Positions 7,122 through 15,746 of a stretch of DNA of 64,000 nucleotides are shown here, in pieces. This DNA is from Shewanella fidelis ATCC BAA-318 (GTDB lineage Bacteria; Pseudomonadota; Gammaproteobacteria; Enterobacterales; Shewanellaceae). The position numbers were made by a program, and so were the translations under genes. The first letter of the stretch is position 1; each line of letters begins with the position of its first letter. The notes under the pieces are model-generated. The model saw only the letters and a program-made list of their open reading frames with translations, had not been told where the DNA came from and ran no database searches. The stretch is taken from NCBI RefSeq assembly GCF_000518605.1, contig NZ_JADX01000004.1, positions 497,596-561,595 on the forward strand, in the 5' to 3' direction.

Positions 7122-9287
7122 ATGACTGTTTTCTGGAACATTTGGGTTATTGGCTTTATCATTGTTTTTCTTGCTTTTATGGCCGGTGTGATAGTCAAAT
7201 ACTGGCGCGATAATCACAGCGCTGATGAAAATCGAACCATAGATACTTTTGATGGTATTGATGAAAACGATGCGCCTCCACCGCGGATCTTGTTCATATC
7301 TTACTTAGTCGCTTTTGCTATTTCTGCCGTATTTTTAGTGCTATATCCGGGGTTAGGTAACTGGAAAGGTTTGATGGGCTGGCAACAACAAGATGATGCC
7401 TTGAGCTCGCCTGTGACTGATCTAGAAATAGAGATGGCGCCATTGACTGACAAAAGCTTAATGACTCTAGCCAGTAATAAGGTGATAACCGCCAGTGGTG
7501 AAGCGCTGTTTCAAAACCATTGCGCCGCCTGTCATCGCAGTAACGCTCAAGGACAAAAACACTTCCCTAACTTAATCGATAACGAATGGCTCTATGGTGG
7601 CAGTGAAGCTGAGATATTACACTCGATAGAAAAAGGTCGACATGGCGCTATGCCTGGTTGGAAAGGTGTGCTATCTGACGACCAAATTACCAAAATGGCT
7701 TATTATATTGCTTCATTACAGCGGCGTAACCTTAACGCACCTCAGGTTAAAATTGACCTTGGTAAAGGCATATTCATGCAGCATTGTGCTAGTTGTCATG
7801 GAGATGGCACGATTGCCAATAGCCAAATTGGTGCACCGTTATTGAATGATGCTATTTGGCTACATGGCGGTAGTATCGAAGAGATAAAACACACCATAGA
7901 AGCGGGGCTTAATAACTTAATGCCGGGCTTCGATGAGCAGCTCACCGAGAATGAGATCTTAGCTGTAGGTGCTTATATTACCGAACAAAGGTTGATGAGT
8001 GACGCCAAGCTAGCGGCATTAGACCCAGAGTCGGTTAAGCGAGGCGAGTACTTAATTAATGCTGGTGACTGTGTCGCTTGCCACAGCTCTGAAGGTGGGG
8101 AGCGCTTTGCTGGTGGACTGCCATTTAAAACTCCCTTTGGCACCGTGTACTCGACTAATATCACTCCACATGTGAGTGAGGGAATAGGTGCTGACAGTTA
8201 TGAGGACTTCAAAGCTGCTCTATTTGAAGGCAAAGGACGCCATGGCTATTTGTATCCTGCAATGCCTTACACTTCTTATCAATACCTTACTGAGCAAGAT
8301 ACTCAGGACCTATGGAGTTACTTGCAATCGATCACGGCAGTAGCAAGGCAGAATGATAAAAATGAGATGATTTTCCCATCGAATATTCGTACTGGCTTAC
8401 TTGGGTGGAATTTGGTGTTTATGGACACTGAACCATTGTCCTACGAGGCGCCTGAACATGTTGAATTGACCGAGGAAGAACTGAAAGAGTGGCAGCGCGG
8501 CAAATATTGGGTGATGGGGCTTGGTCATTGTAGTGAGTGCCATACACCACGTAATATTGCTCAAGCGCTGATCCCTGAAAAGATCTTTCAAGGAAATCTA
8601 ATTGATGGTTGGAATGCACCAGATATTAGTGCCAAAGAACTGTATCAGGACCGGTGGGATATAGAGTCTCTGACAGATTTTTTACATACAGGCCATTCGT
8701 CTAAAGGTTCTGCTTTTGCCGGCATGGCTGACGTTGTGAAAAATAGTACCAGCTTAATGACAAGAGAAGATATTAAAACCATTTCTCGTTATTTATTGGT
8801 TGGTGATAAGCATAATACGATTCCTCCTGAAACCAAGCAGTTAAATCCAACGGGTTTCACAGAGGAAGCTTATATCGATAAACGCTTTAATGCTTACAAT
8901 CTTTATACCGAAACTTGCGGTGTTTGCCACGGTGAAGACGGTAAAGGGCGAGATCCAATTGCACCAACACTGCTGAATAACGGCATTATTATGCATAGTG
9001 ATCCGTTTAATACTATTGCGGTCACCATTCGAGGGCTTTCACCAACCTATTTGGATGAAGAACGCAACTTTATGCCAATGACGAGTTTTCAAAATGTGTT
9101 AACCGACACTGAGTTGGCTAATCTTATCAGCTTTGTGCGTTACTATTTAGGTGACAGAAAAGAGCCTGTGACTGCTGCTCAGGTAAAAGCAGTGCGTAAA
9201 CAATTAGAAAAGTCGGGTTTTGCGGGGAACTTACATACAACGCCCGATATGTACGACCACAAAGATAGCAGTATTGATATTGATTAG
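7122..9287 (+). CDS. Pentaheme cytochrome: CcoP-like diheme half fused to a dehydrogenase-type triheme module
   Basis: 721 residues from ATG 7122 (GGAG at 7111-7114); an in-frame TTG 36 bases earlier lies inside ccoO and is not used. Residues 1-85 match the CcoP membrane part: one span at about 4-27, a second at about 56-76 ending LVLYPGLGNWKGLMGW. Two haem sites follow (CAACH at 134, CASCH at 222), each with a later MPGW/MPGF Met, completing a CcoP-like protein. From about residue 305 a second module has three more haems (CVACH 317, CSECH 470, CGVCH 599). It contains GEYLINAGDCVACHS, GLPFKTPFGTVYSTNITP, YPAMPYTSYQ and GHCSECHTPRN, which resemble the triheme cytochrome subunits of membrane alcohol/gluconate (GMC, PQQ) dehydrogenases. 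Normal CcoP is about 300 residues. The fusion lies in one uninterrupted frame in the oxidase operon. No dehydrogenase subunit is adjacent. Confidence 0.88.
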   Translation: MTVFWNIWVIGFIIVFLAFMAGVIVKYWRDNHSADENRTIDTFDGIDENDAPPPRILFISYLVAFAISAVFLVLYPGLGNWKGLMGWQQQDDALSSPVTDLEIEMAPLTDKSLMTLASNKVITASGEALFQNHCAACHRSNAQGQKHFPNLIDNEWLYGGSEAEILHSIEKGRHGAMPGWKGVLSDDQITKMAYYIASLQRRNLNAPQVKIDLGKGIFMQHCASCHGDGTIANSQIGAPLLNDAIWLHGGSIEEIKHTIEAGLNNLMPGFDEQLTENEILAVGAYITEQRLMSDAKLAALDPESVKRGEYLINAGDCVACHSSEGGERFAGGLPFKTPFGTVYSTNITPHVSEGIGADSYEDFKAALFEGKGRHGYLYPAMPYTSYQYLTEQDTQDLWSYLQSITAVARQNDKNEMIFPSNIRTGLLGWNLVFMDTEPLSYEAPEHVELTEEELKEWQRGKYWVMGLGHCSECHTPRNIAQALIPEKIFQGNLIDGWNAPDISAKELYQDRWDIESLTDFLHTGHSSKGSAFAGMADVVKNSTSLMTREDIKTISRYLLVGDKHNTIPPETKQLNPTGFTEEAYIDKRFNAYNLYTETCGVCHGEDGKGRDPIAPTLLNNGIIMHSDPFNTIAVTIRGLSPTYLDEERNFMPMTSFQNVLTDTELANLISFVRYYLGDRKEPVTAAQVKAVRKQLEKSGFAGNLHTTPDMYDHKDSSIDID

Positions 9288-9414
9288 TTTTAGCTGACAA
9301 CTAATTGGTATTAGTGTTTAAAAGCGGCGGGAGGTTACGACAAACTTACGCAAGCGTTTATCTTAACAGCGTATAAATGAACCGCTGTTAAACGTTTTAT
9401 AGCCCATCTAAGTT

Positions 9415-9443
9415 AAGGCCTGCACGATTTGCAGGCCTTTTTT
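9415..9443 (+). terminator. Rho-independent terminator of the oxidase operon
   Basis: Perfect 9-bp stem AAGGCCTGC / GCAGGCCTT with a 7-base loop, running into TTTTTT, 128 bp after the pentaheme gene stop. A smaller AACAGCG/CGCTGTT inverted repeat lies just before it. Confidence 0.85.
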
Positions 9444-9856
9444 ATTTCTATAATTAATTGCGATAGGCCGTTTGCTCTGCTTGTTATTAAAAAACTTTAT
9501 CTAAATATCATTAGCGCGGAGTGATTAGCTAAAGAACTGTTTTATAGCGTTAATCTTTGTTAAGGCAGAATGAATCTTATTAATGATGTTGATATTCAAT
9601 TTACTGAAATTAAATATGCTTAGTTTAATTAATGTGACGTTGACTTAGGTTGAGGTTTCTACTTTATTAAAAACTAACAAGGTAAGAGCGTTATGTATGC
9701 TGTGCTTTATTTATTTTGGGAGCGAATTAAATTTTTGTTGCACTGACTTAAGAGTAAAGTTTGAGCGCTTAAGTTTGTAATTAAAGAATGTCGGAGCGAA
9801 ACAAAGCAAGGCATATATCTCACGCTGAATACTGTTGATTCATAAAAAGGAGTCTT
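9444..9856 (+). other. AT-rich intergenic region upstream of an orphan membrane protein
   Basis: No supported gene. A 17-codon frame from ATG 9693 (MYAVLYLFWERIKFLLH) has a weak AAGG upstream but is too short to call. The stretch probably carries the promoter and leader of the next gene. Confidence 0.4.
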
Positions 9857-10243
9857 ATGAAAAAGTACAGTTTTGCAAAGGTTCAATTGATTTTTTTTCT
9901 GTTATTACTTTACTGCTTAGCTTTTGACTTTGTCATCTTAGACAAAGGTTTTAGCGTTTCTTATGTCCATAGAACTGAAATATGTGCTTTAGGCGTTGGG
10001 GTAGGCTTTGTCGTGCTTTATATGTTTATTGCATTAGCATTTGGAAGTGAGTTCTTTAAATTAATTTTTAGGCGTACCAATGAGTACGAGTTATTTAACT
10101 TAGGCATCACTAGATTTGTGGCATTTAGTATTGCATTTGTTTTGTTACTTTCCGGCTATATATACTCAGTGACAATTCCGGTCATGCTGCTGGTTTATGG
10201 TGAGTTACTTTATATCATTATTATAGGTGGTGACGATTGGTAA
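9857..10243 (+). CDS. Small integral membrane protein, unknown
   Basis: 128 residues, predicted to have about four membrane spans: residues 8-27, 44-66, 86-104 and 107-124. It has a short acidic end GGDDW. AAAAGGAG lies upstream of the ATG at good spacing, so translation is likely. It is monocistronic, flanked by a terminator upstream and a degenerate repeat downstream. No family is recognised and there is no catalytic motif. Its AT-rich base use compared with neighbours hints at an accessory origin. Confidence 0.65.
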   Translation: MKKYSFAKVQLIFFLLLLYCLAFDFVILDKGFSVSYVHRTEICALGVGVGFVVLYMFIALAFGSEFFKLIFRRTNEYELFNLGITRFVAFSIAFVLLLSGYIYSVTIPVMLLVYGELLYIIIIGGDDW

Positions 10244-10350
10244 TAATACTGCTCAACTTTGAATCAATGGGGGGGGATCTTTGTTAATCTATTTGTATTT
10301 ATATTTTAATCTAAATGATAAATGGCTAACTGCACTCTATGAGCGGTATC

Positions 10351-10512
10351 ATACTAATCTGTAGCAACATTTTTTGTTATCCTTGAATGCTTTTTGCTTG
10401 CCGACTTCTGAGTTAAATAGCCTCACTAGGGCGTGTTCTTTTTCAGCTATTCCCCTAAATTAGTTCGCCATAAAACAGTCTAGTTTGAGCAAGGTCTTAA
10501 ATTGATTGGTAT
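10351..10512 (+). repeat. Degenerate, internally deleted copy of the MITE-like repeat
   Basis: The left end ATACTAATCTGTAGCAACATT resembles the left end of the full elements (ATACCAATCAGTATAAACATT). The right end ATTGATTGGTAT and the preceding stretch (GACTTCTGAGTTAAATAG, TTAGTTCGCCA, GTTTGAGCAAG) resemble their right half. About 110-120 bp of the middle is missing and the rest is heavily mutated, so this is an old copy. A run of eight G lies upstream at 10269-10276. Confidence 0.65.
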
Positions 10513-10615
10513 AAGATACTTAGAAAGAAATTAATGCCAGCTGAAGCTTGATGTATATGTACGAGGGAGCATTAATCTAAACATCTTGGGGCGTAGCCAT
10601 GAGTGTTTCAGATAT

Positions 10616-10647
10616 GAAAAAGCCGCTTAGATTTCTCTAAGCGGCTT
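10616..10647 (-). terminator. Rho-independent terminator of tRNA-Ile2
   Basis: Perfect 10-bp stem AGCCGCTTAG / CTAAGCGGCT with a 6-base loop. On the minus strand it runs into TTTTC, immediately downstream of the tRNA. Confidence 0.85.
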
Positions 10648-10656
10648 ATCATAATT

Positions 10657-10733
10657 TGGTGGCCCCTCACGGACTTGAACCGTGGACCTAACGATTATGA
10701 GTCGTGTGCTCTAACCAACTGAGCTAAGGGGCC
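10657..10733 (-). tRNA. tRNA-Ile2 (anticodon CAU, read AUA after lysidine modification)
   Basis: 77-base cloverleaf including encoded CCA: acceptor GGCCCCT/AGGGGCC, D arm GCTC-AGTTGGTTA-GAGC, anticodon loop CTCATAA (anticodon CAT), T arm CACGG-TTCAAGT-CCGTG. CAU could mean Met, but the GGCCCCU acceptor stem is that of E. coli ileX (tRNA-Ile2) and differs from elongator tRNA-Met (GGCTACG). ileX also lies beside rpoD in E. coli. It is expected to be a TilS (lysidine synthetase) substrate. It has its own promoter and terminator. Confidence 0.95.
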
Positions 10734-10769
10734 GACTTAAGATAGTCGTCACTATCGAAAGCGGAAAGA

Positions 10770-10798
10770 AGTATACGAGGTTTAATTACACTTGTCAC
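10770..10798 (-). promoter_or_regulatory. Sigma-70 promoter of tRNA-Ile2
   Basis: On the minus strand, GTGACA (10793-10798) and TATACT (10770-10775) are separated by 17 bases. Each has one mismatch to the consensus. The predicted start is about 30 bases upstream of the tRNA 5' end. Confidence 0.65.
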
Positions 10799-10959
10799 CA
10801 CAGATTTAGCTATAAACGCACTTATTAATGCGCAACTGCCTATCTGTTAATCAATATTTCGATATTTTGCTCGATACTCAGTTTGTCGATGCACCTTTTG
10901 GACTTAGACCGCTATTCCAAAGTAGTTAACTCTCAAGCCTGCAGAGTAATTTTAGCTAT

Positions 10960-10986
10960 AAAAAAAGCTGCCAGAGGCAGCTTTTT
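10960..10986 (-). terminator. Terminator of the rpsU-yqeY-dnaG-rpoD operon
   Basis: 8-bp stem AAGCTGCC / GGCAGCTT with a 3-base loop. On the minus strand it is followed by a T run, just after the rpoD stop. Confidence 0.85.
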
Positions 10987-11006
10987 AGTATTATCGGACG
11001 TTTAGA

Positions 11007-12857
11007 CTATTCGTCTAGGAACGATTTTAAGATCTCTGAGCGAGAAGGGTGGCGCAACTTACGTAGCGCTTTAGCTTCAATCTGACGAATACGCTCACGG
11101 GTTACGTCAAACTGCTTACCCACTTCTTCAAGCGTGTGGTCTGTGTTCATGTCGATACCGAAACGCATACGCAGTACTTTAGCTTCACGAGCTGTAAGAC
11201 CGGCTAGAACTTCATGAGTTGCGTTTTTCAAGCTTTCGCCTGTCGCAGAATCAAGAGGTAGTTCAAGCGTTGTATCTTCAATAAAATCACCTAAGTGCGA
11301 ATCTTCGTCATCACCAATTGGTGTTTCCATTGAGATTGGCTCTTTAGCAATCTTAAGTACCTTACGGATCTTATCTTCAGGCATTAACATACGCTCTGCC
11401 AACTCTTCTGGAGAAGGCTCACGACCCATCTCTTGCAGCATTTGACGAGAGATACGGTTAAGCTTGTTGATTGTCTCAATCATGTGCACAGGAATACGGA
11501 TCGTTCTTGCTTGGTCTGCAATAGAGCGAGTGATCGCTTGACGGATCCACCATGTTGCGTAGGTCGAGAACTTGTAACCACGACGGTATTCAAACTTATC
11601 TACCGCTTTCATCAGACCGATGTTACCTTCCTGGATCAGATCCAAGAACTGTAGACCACGGTTGGTGTATTTTTTCGCGATAGAAATTACTAGACGTAAG
11701 TTAGCTTCAACCATCTCTTTTTTCGCACGGCGAGCTTTTGCTTCACCGATTGACATGCGACGGTTGATATCTTTAATTGCACCAATTGCAAGACCTGTTT
11801 CAGTCTCAATAGCGTCTAGTTTGGCACGGCAACGCTGTACATCGTACTCAACCATCTGTAGACCTTCTACATATGGCTTGCCTGATGCTAGCTCGTCATT
11901 GAACCATTCAATGCTGCTTTCATTGCTTGTGTATACTTTGACGAAGTTTTTCTTCGGCATTTTGGCTTGTTCAACACAAAGTTTCATGATCAAACGTTCT
12001 TGAACACGTACTTTGTCCATCATAGAGCGCATGTTTTTAACTAAGCGGTCAAACTGCTTAGGCATTAAACGGAACTCTTTGAAGATCTCGCCAATTTCAA
12101 ATAGGGCTACTGTCGACTCTGGGTGACCACGACCTTTTTCTGCAATAATTCTTAACGCATTTTCGTGGGCAGCGCGCAATATAGCGAACTTTTCTTTGGC
12201 TTCTTCAGGATCAGGACCTTTTGGACCATCCTCGTCACCATCTACACCATCTTCGTCATCGTCATCATCGTCGTCATCGTCTTCGTCATCTAGATCTTCA
12301 TCAGATAACTCTGAACCAACGTGAGTCGCTGTCGGTGCGACATCTTCTGCATTTGGATCAACAAACCCAGAAATAATGTCAGATAGTCTAACTTCTTCAG
12401 CTTCGTAACGGTCATATTGCTCAAGGATCATTGCAATTGCTTGCGGGTATTCCGCAACAGATGCTTGAACAGTGTTGATGCCTTCTTCAATACGCTTAGC
12501 AATAACAATCTCGCCTTCGCGGGTTAGAAGTTCAACAGTACCCATTTCACGCATATACATACGTACAGGGTCAGTAGTACGACCTAATTCAGCTTCTACT
12601 GTTGCAAGTGCAGCAGCAGCTTCTTCTGCAGCATCATCATCGGTGCTGTCTTCAGACATCATGATTTCATCAGCATCCGGAGCCTGTTCATAGACTCGAA
12701 TACCCATGTCATTGATCATCTGGATAATATCTTCAATCTGGTCTGAATCGACCATGTCTGCAGGTAAGTGATCGTTCACTTCTGCATAGGTTAAGTAACC
12801 TTGCTCTTTACCTTTGGCGAGCAACAATTTTAGTTGCGACTGCGGAGTATGATCCAT
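11007..12857 (-). CDS. rpoD: RNA polymerase primary sigma factor (RpoD, sigma-70)
   Basis: 616 residues from the ATG at 12857. The N-terminus [20 protein letters not shown] matches the usual RpoD start, so the upstream in-frame ATG at 12866 is not used. It directs core RNA polymerase to housekeeping promoters. Region 1.1 is followed by a very acidic spacer (a run of nine Asp), then region 2 with [20 protein letters not shown], region 3, and region 4 with [20 protein letters not shown]. It is the last gene of the macromolecular synthesis operon. The acidic spacer is coded by GAT/GAC triplet repeats near 12240-12300, a low-complexity tract that could vary in length. Confidence 0.98.
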   Translation of the reverse strand: MDHTPQSQLKLLLAKGKEQGYLTYAEVNDHLPADMVDSDQIEDIIQMINDMGIRVYEQAPDADEIMMSEDSTDDDAAEEAAAALATVEAELGRTTDPVRMYMREMGTVELLTREGEIVIAKRIEEGINTVQASVAEYPQAIAMILEQYDRYEAEEVRLSDIISGFVDPNAEDVAPTATHVGSELSDEDLDDEDDDDDDDDDEDGVDGDEDGPKGPDPEEAKEKFAILRAAHENALRIIAEKGRGHPESTVALFEIGEIFKEFRLMPKQFDRLVKNMRSMMDKVRVQERLIMKLCVEQAKMPKKNFVKVYTSNESSIEWFNDELASGKPYVEGLQMVEYDVQRCRAKLDAIETETGLAIGAIKDINRRMSIGEAKARRAKKEMVEANLRLVISIAKKYTNRGLQFLDLIQEGNIGLMKAVDKFEYRRGYKFSTYATWWIRQAITRSIADQARTIRIPVHMIETINKLNRISRQMLQEMGREPSPEELAERMLMPEDKIRKVLKIAKEPISMETPIGDDEDSHLGDFIEDTTLELPLDSATGESLKNATHEVLAGLTAREAKVLRMRFGIDMNTDHTLEEVGKQFDVTRERIRQIEAKALRKLRHPSRSEILKSFLDE

Positions 12858-12983
12858 AGATATCATCCAAGTTGGGAAACAGTTAAAACGACGGGCAAAA
12901 AACAGCCACGCAAGTCGTCAATTATAGCCTTCGGCGCTTATCTGTGCTAGTCCAAGTGTTTACTTTTGAGGCTGAAATATTAA

Positions 12984-14714
12984 CTAAGCCTTGTTTTTAA
13001 TCACTGAAATGAGCTTACTAAGCTGTAACCGCTCTTCTTTCGTGAGGTTCTTTTTCATACTCAGCTCTTGATAGCGTTGTTCAAGATACTGGTTGTTTAA
13101 CCACACGAGTGTTTCTTTTAACTTTTGAAGCAAGTTTTCATCCGCCACTTGGTGATCCCATTGGGTCAGTTTTTTTAGAGTGCTGAATTGGTTATCGCCT
13201 CTAAACTGTTCAAGTAGTTGTGCGCTGCTTATCACTTGTCCACGAGTTAAATCTAATACAAGGGTCAGCAAATCAATGCCGGCCATCTGTATATGTTTTA
13301 GCGCTGGTTGCTCAGGCAGTTTCTCACCTAAGTGCGGGTGTTGTGCAAGTAATGCGATGGCTAATCGCAATGGTGTACCACGACCCTTTAGCGCTTTGTG
13401 CTGATTAGGTTTATCGGCCGACTTAGTCGAAAAGTTAAATTTTCGCTTAAGTTCATCAGCACCGTTCATTCTTAGCTTGTGAGCTAAATCTTCGAGTAAC
13501 AGGCTCTGTAAAACAGTATCCTGCACTTTTTCAATTAGTTTGATGGCATGTTGTGCCAACACACTTTTGTCTTCGTTGCCGTACGTCTTTGCTAAGTTTT
13601 CAAATAAAAACTCTGGTAACGCCATGGCGTTATCGATACGGCTTTCAAATTCTTGCTTACCAATTTGTCTAACTAAAGTATCTGGATCTTCACCTTCAGG
13701 TAAAAACATAAATCGTACCTGATTACCAGGCTTTAGTAGTGGTAGCGCTGTTTCTAGTGCCCGCCAAGCGGCTTCTTTGCCGGCATTGTCACCGTCATAA
13801 CAGCAGATAACTTCTTTGGCACTACGCAGTAATAACTGAAATTGATCAGCTGTCGTTGAAGTGCCAAGAGAGGCGACCGCATAATCTACATCAAATTGCG
13901 CTAGTGCCACAACATCCATATAGCCTTCCACAATCAGTACTCTGTGTGGATCGCGATGACGTTGTTTTAATTCGTAAAGACCGTAAAGCTCATTACCCTT
14001 ATGAAATATGGGCGTTTCTGGAGAATTCAAGTACTTTGGTGTACCTTCTCCTAAAACTCGGCCGCCAAATCCAATGACTCGTCCGCGTCTATCGCGGATT
14101 GGAAACATAAGACGGTCACGAAATCGGTCGTAACGCTTACCGCTGTCATTTTCAATGACCATACCTGCAGTAAGTAATTTATCTTGTGAGTCTTGGTTTT
14201 GACGATAGCGGCTTAGTAAGCCATCCCAGCCATCGGGGGCAAAACCAATATTGAAGTGCTCAACCACTTCTTTTGAAAGACCTCGATGTGCTAAGTAATC
14301 AAGGACTTTTTGTTTATCAGTATGTTGTCTTAATTGACTTTGGAAAAAGAGACTGGCTTCTTCCATGAGCTGATATAAATCGCGGCTTAACTCTTGATCG
14401 CGCGGTTTACCTGTACCTTGTTCTCTTGGTACTTCTAGCCCTAGTTGTCCGGCGAGCTCTTCTATCGCATCGACAAAATCGAGGCGGTCATATTCCATAA
14501 CAAAGTCAATGACGTTGCCGTGTGCGCCGCAACCAAAGCAATGATAAAACTGTTTATCTCTGCTAACGGTAAAAGAGGGTGATTTTTCGCTATGAAAAGG
14601 ACAACAGGCAGAGTGGTTTTTACCCGCCTTCTTTAGGGGCACTCTATGGTCGATCAAGTCGACAATATCAGTGCGAGCGACTAGCTCATTAATAAAATCA
14701 CGTGGTATCGCCAT
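12984..14714 (-). CDS. dnaG: DNA primase (DnaG)
   Basis: 576 residues, normal size. It makes RNA primers at the replication fork. An N-terminal CHC2 zinc-binding domain is visible (Cys38, His41, Cys59, Cys62 in CCPFH...HCFGC). The TOPRIM core carries VLIVEGYMDVVAL and CCYDGDNAGKEA, and there is a C-terminal DnaB-helicase-binding domain. It sits between yqeY and rpoD as in related genomes, 126 bp before rpoD. An imperfect terminator upstream suggests partial uncoupling from rpsU-yqeY. Confidence 0.98.
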   Translation of the reverse strand: MAIPRDFINELVARTDIVDLIDHRVPLKKAGKNHSACCPFHSEKSPSFTVSRDKQFYHCFGCGAHGNVIDFVMEYDRLDFVDAIEELAGQLGLEVPREQGTGKPRDQELSRDLYQLMEEASLFFQSQLRQHTDKQKVLDYLAHRGLSKEVVEHFNIGFAPDGWDGLLSRYRQNQDSQDKLLTAGMVIENDSGKRYDRFRDRLMFPIRDRRGRVIGFGGRVLGEGTPKYLNSPETPIFHKGNELYGLYELKQRHRDPHRVLIVEGYMDVVALAQFDVDYAVASLGTSTTADQFQLLLRSAKEVICCYDGDNAGKEAAWRALETALPLLKPGNQVRFMFLPEGEDPDTLVRQIGKQEFESRIDNAMALPEFLFENLAKTYGNEDKSVLAQHAIKLIEKVQDTVLQSLLLEDLAHKLRMNGADELKRKFNFSTKSADKPNQHKALKGRGTPLRLAIALLAQHPHLGEKLPEQPALKHIQMAGIDLLTLVLDLTRGQVISSAQLLEQFRGDNQFSTLKKLTQWDHQVADENLLQKLKETLVWLNNQYLEQRYQELSMKKNLTKEERLQLSKLISVIKNKA

Positions 14715-14799
14715 TAGTGTTGTTCAATGCCGCCTTGGTTACGTGAGATCAAAAGTAACCTGAAATTAGAAACTTCAAGTATGTAAATTTGTAAATCTT

Positions 14800-14832
14800 G
14801 AAAACAAACAAGCCGCGCAGGAGCACGGCTTA
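14800..14832 (-). terminator. Imperfect internal terminator between yqeY and dnaG
   Basis: Stem AAGCCGCGC / GCACGGCTT with one G-U pair. On the minus strand it is followed by GTTTGTTTTC. This matches the known internal terminator between rpsU and dnaG in the E. coli operon, which lowers primase output. Confidence 0.65.
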
Positions 14833-14852
14833 TTCATGCGATAAAACTAAAG

Positions 14853-15296
14853 TTATTTGAGTTTAGCACGGATCATAGCGCCAATTGCCGCCATGTCAGC
14901 TCTACCCATTACCTTTGGCTTTAAAGCTCCCATTACTTTACCCATATCCGCCATGGTGGATGCGCCCATCTCTAGGATGCTTGCATCAACTAGCGCAACA
15001 ATTTCTTCTTCAGAAAGTGCCTTCGGCAGAAAATGCTCTAAAACTAGAATTTCTTCGGCTTCAGTTTGTGCTAGCTCATCACGACCTGCTGCTTCATATT
15101 GAGCAATAGAGTCACGACGCTGTTTTACCATTTTGGTTAAGACCGCTATAGCTTGCTCGTCAGTCAGGGTTTCGCGGGTATCCACTTCAACCTGTTTAAC
15201 GGCGGCTAGTGCCATACGAATTGTCCCCAAGCGCACCTTTTCTTTGGCGCGCATGGCTTCTTTCATTTGGTCTTTTAGCTGATCAACTAGGCTCAT
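14853..15296 (-). CDS. yqeY: GatB/YqeY domain protein
   Basis: 147 residues, a full-length stand-alone YqeY. The family resembles the tail domain of the GatB subunit of the tRNA amidotransferase and is thought to bind tRNA; its exact role is not settled. Typical features are an N-terminal helix LVDQLKDQMKEAMRAKEK, RDSIAQYEAAGRDELA, and the C-terminal MGKVMGALKPKVMGRADMA. It lies 7 bp after rpsU and is surely cotranscribed with it. Confidence 0.93.
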   Translation of the reverse strand: MSLVDQLKDQMKEAMRAKEKVRLGTIRMALAAVKQVEVDTRETLTDEQAIAVLTKMVKQRRDSIAQYEAAGRDELAQTEAEEILVLEHFLPKALSEEEIVALVDASILEMGASTMADMGKVMGALKPKVMGRADMAAIGAMIRAKLK

Positions 15297-15303
15297 AATG
15301 AGA

Positions 15304-15519
15304 TTAGTATAAACGTACGCGACGTGCGTTTTCGCGAGAAAGCTTCTTAGCTAGACGCTTAACTGCAGCGGCTTTAGCACGCTTACGTGCAGTAGTTGGC
15401 TTCTCGTAGAATTCACGAGCGCGAACGTCGGCTAAAATACCAGCTTTTTCACAAGAGCGCTTGAAACGACGTAGAGCTACGTCGAATGGTTCGTTTTCAC
15501 GTACTTTAATAATTGGCAT
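15304..15519 (-). CDS. rpsU: 30S ribosomal protein S21
   Basis: 71 residues, exactly the bacterial S21 length, highly basic: [20 protein letters not shown] at the start and [20 protein letters not shown] near the end. It is a small-subunit protein needed for mRNA docking near the anti-Shine-Dalgarno. First gene of the operon with yqeY, dnaG and rpoD; promoter candidate at 15593-15620. AAGGGG lies just upstream of the ATG. Confidence 0.98.
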   Translation of the reverse strand: MPIIKVRENEPFDVALRRFKRSCEKAGILADVRAREFYEKPTTARKRAKAAAVKRLAKKLSRENARRVRLY

Positions 15520-15592
15520 ACGCCATCACCCCTTAGGTGTAGGTTGTGTGAGACAATTACTTGACTCAGATAATTTAAAAATGGTGCGAAAT

Positions 15593-15620
15593 TCTATACC
15601 GACTTCGTATCTCTTGTAAA
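15593..15620 (-). promoter_or_regulatory. Sigma-70 promoter for the rpsU operon
   Basis: On the minus strand, TTTACA (15615-15620) and TATAGA (15593-15598) with 16-base spacing, about 75 bp upstream of the rpsU start codon. Confidence 0.5.
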
Positions 15621-15746
15621 CCCCCTATTGCGATCAGAATGAGTCATAATTGGAGATATTACGTGCGATGTGTATCGGGACTATGGAGTAATTAAAGCAC
15701 AGCAGGTAGAATTAGCGCTAATTATGTCAACTGAAGACGAGAGAAA

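Noticed and set aside
9693..9746. 17-codon frame MYAVLYLFWERIKFLLH
   Set aside because: The ribosome site is weak and spacing is long; too short to separate from chance without conservation data.
10657..10733. Assignment of the CAU tRNA as elongator tRNA-Met
   Set aside because: The acceptor stem GGCCCCT and the position beside rpoD match ileX (tRNA-Ile2), not elongator tRNA-Met.
11620..12003. 127-codon frame on the plus strand opposite rpoD
   Set aside because: Antisense shadow of a highly conserved coding sequence; composition mirrors rpoD codons.
12858..12866. Upstream ATG as rpoD start
   Set aside because: The ATG at 12857 gives the conserved RpoD N-terminus and has the better-placed ribosome site.
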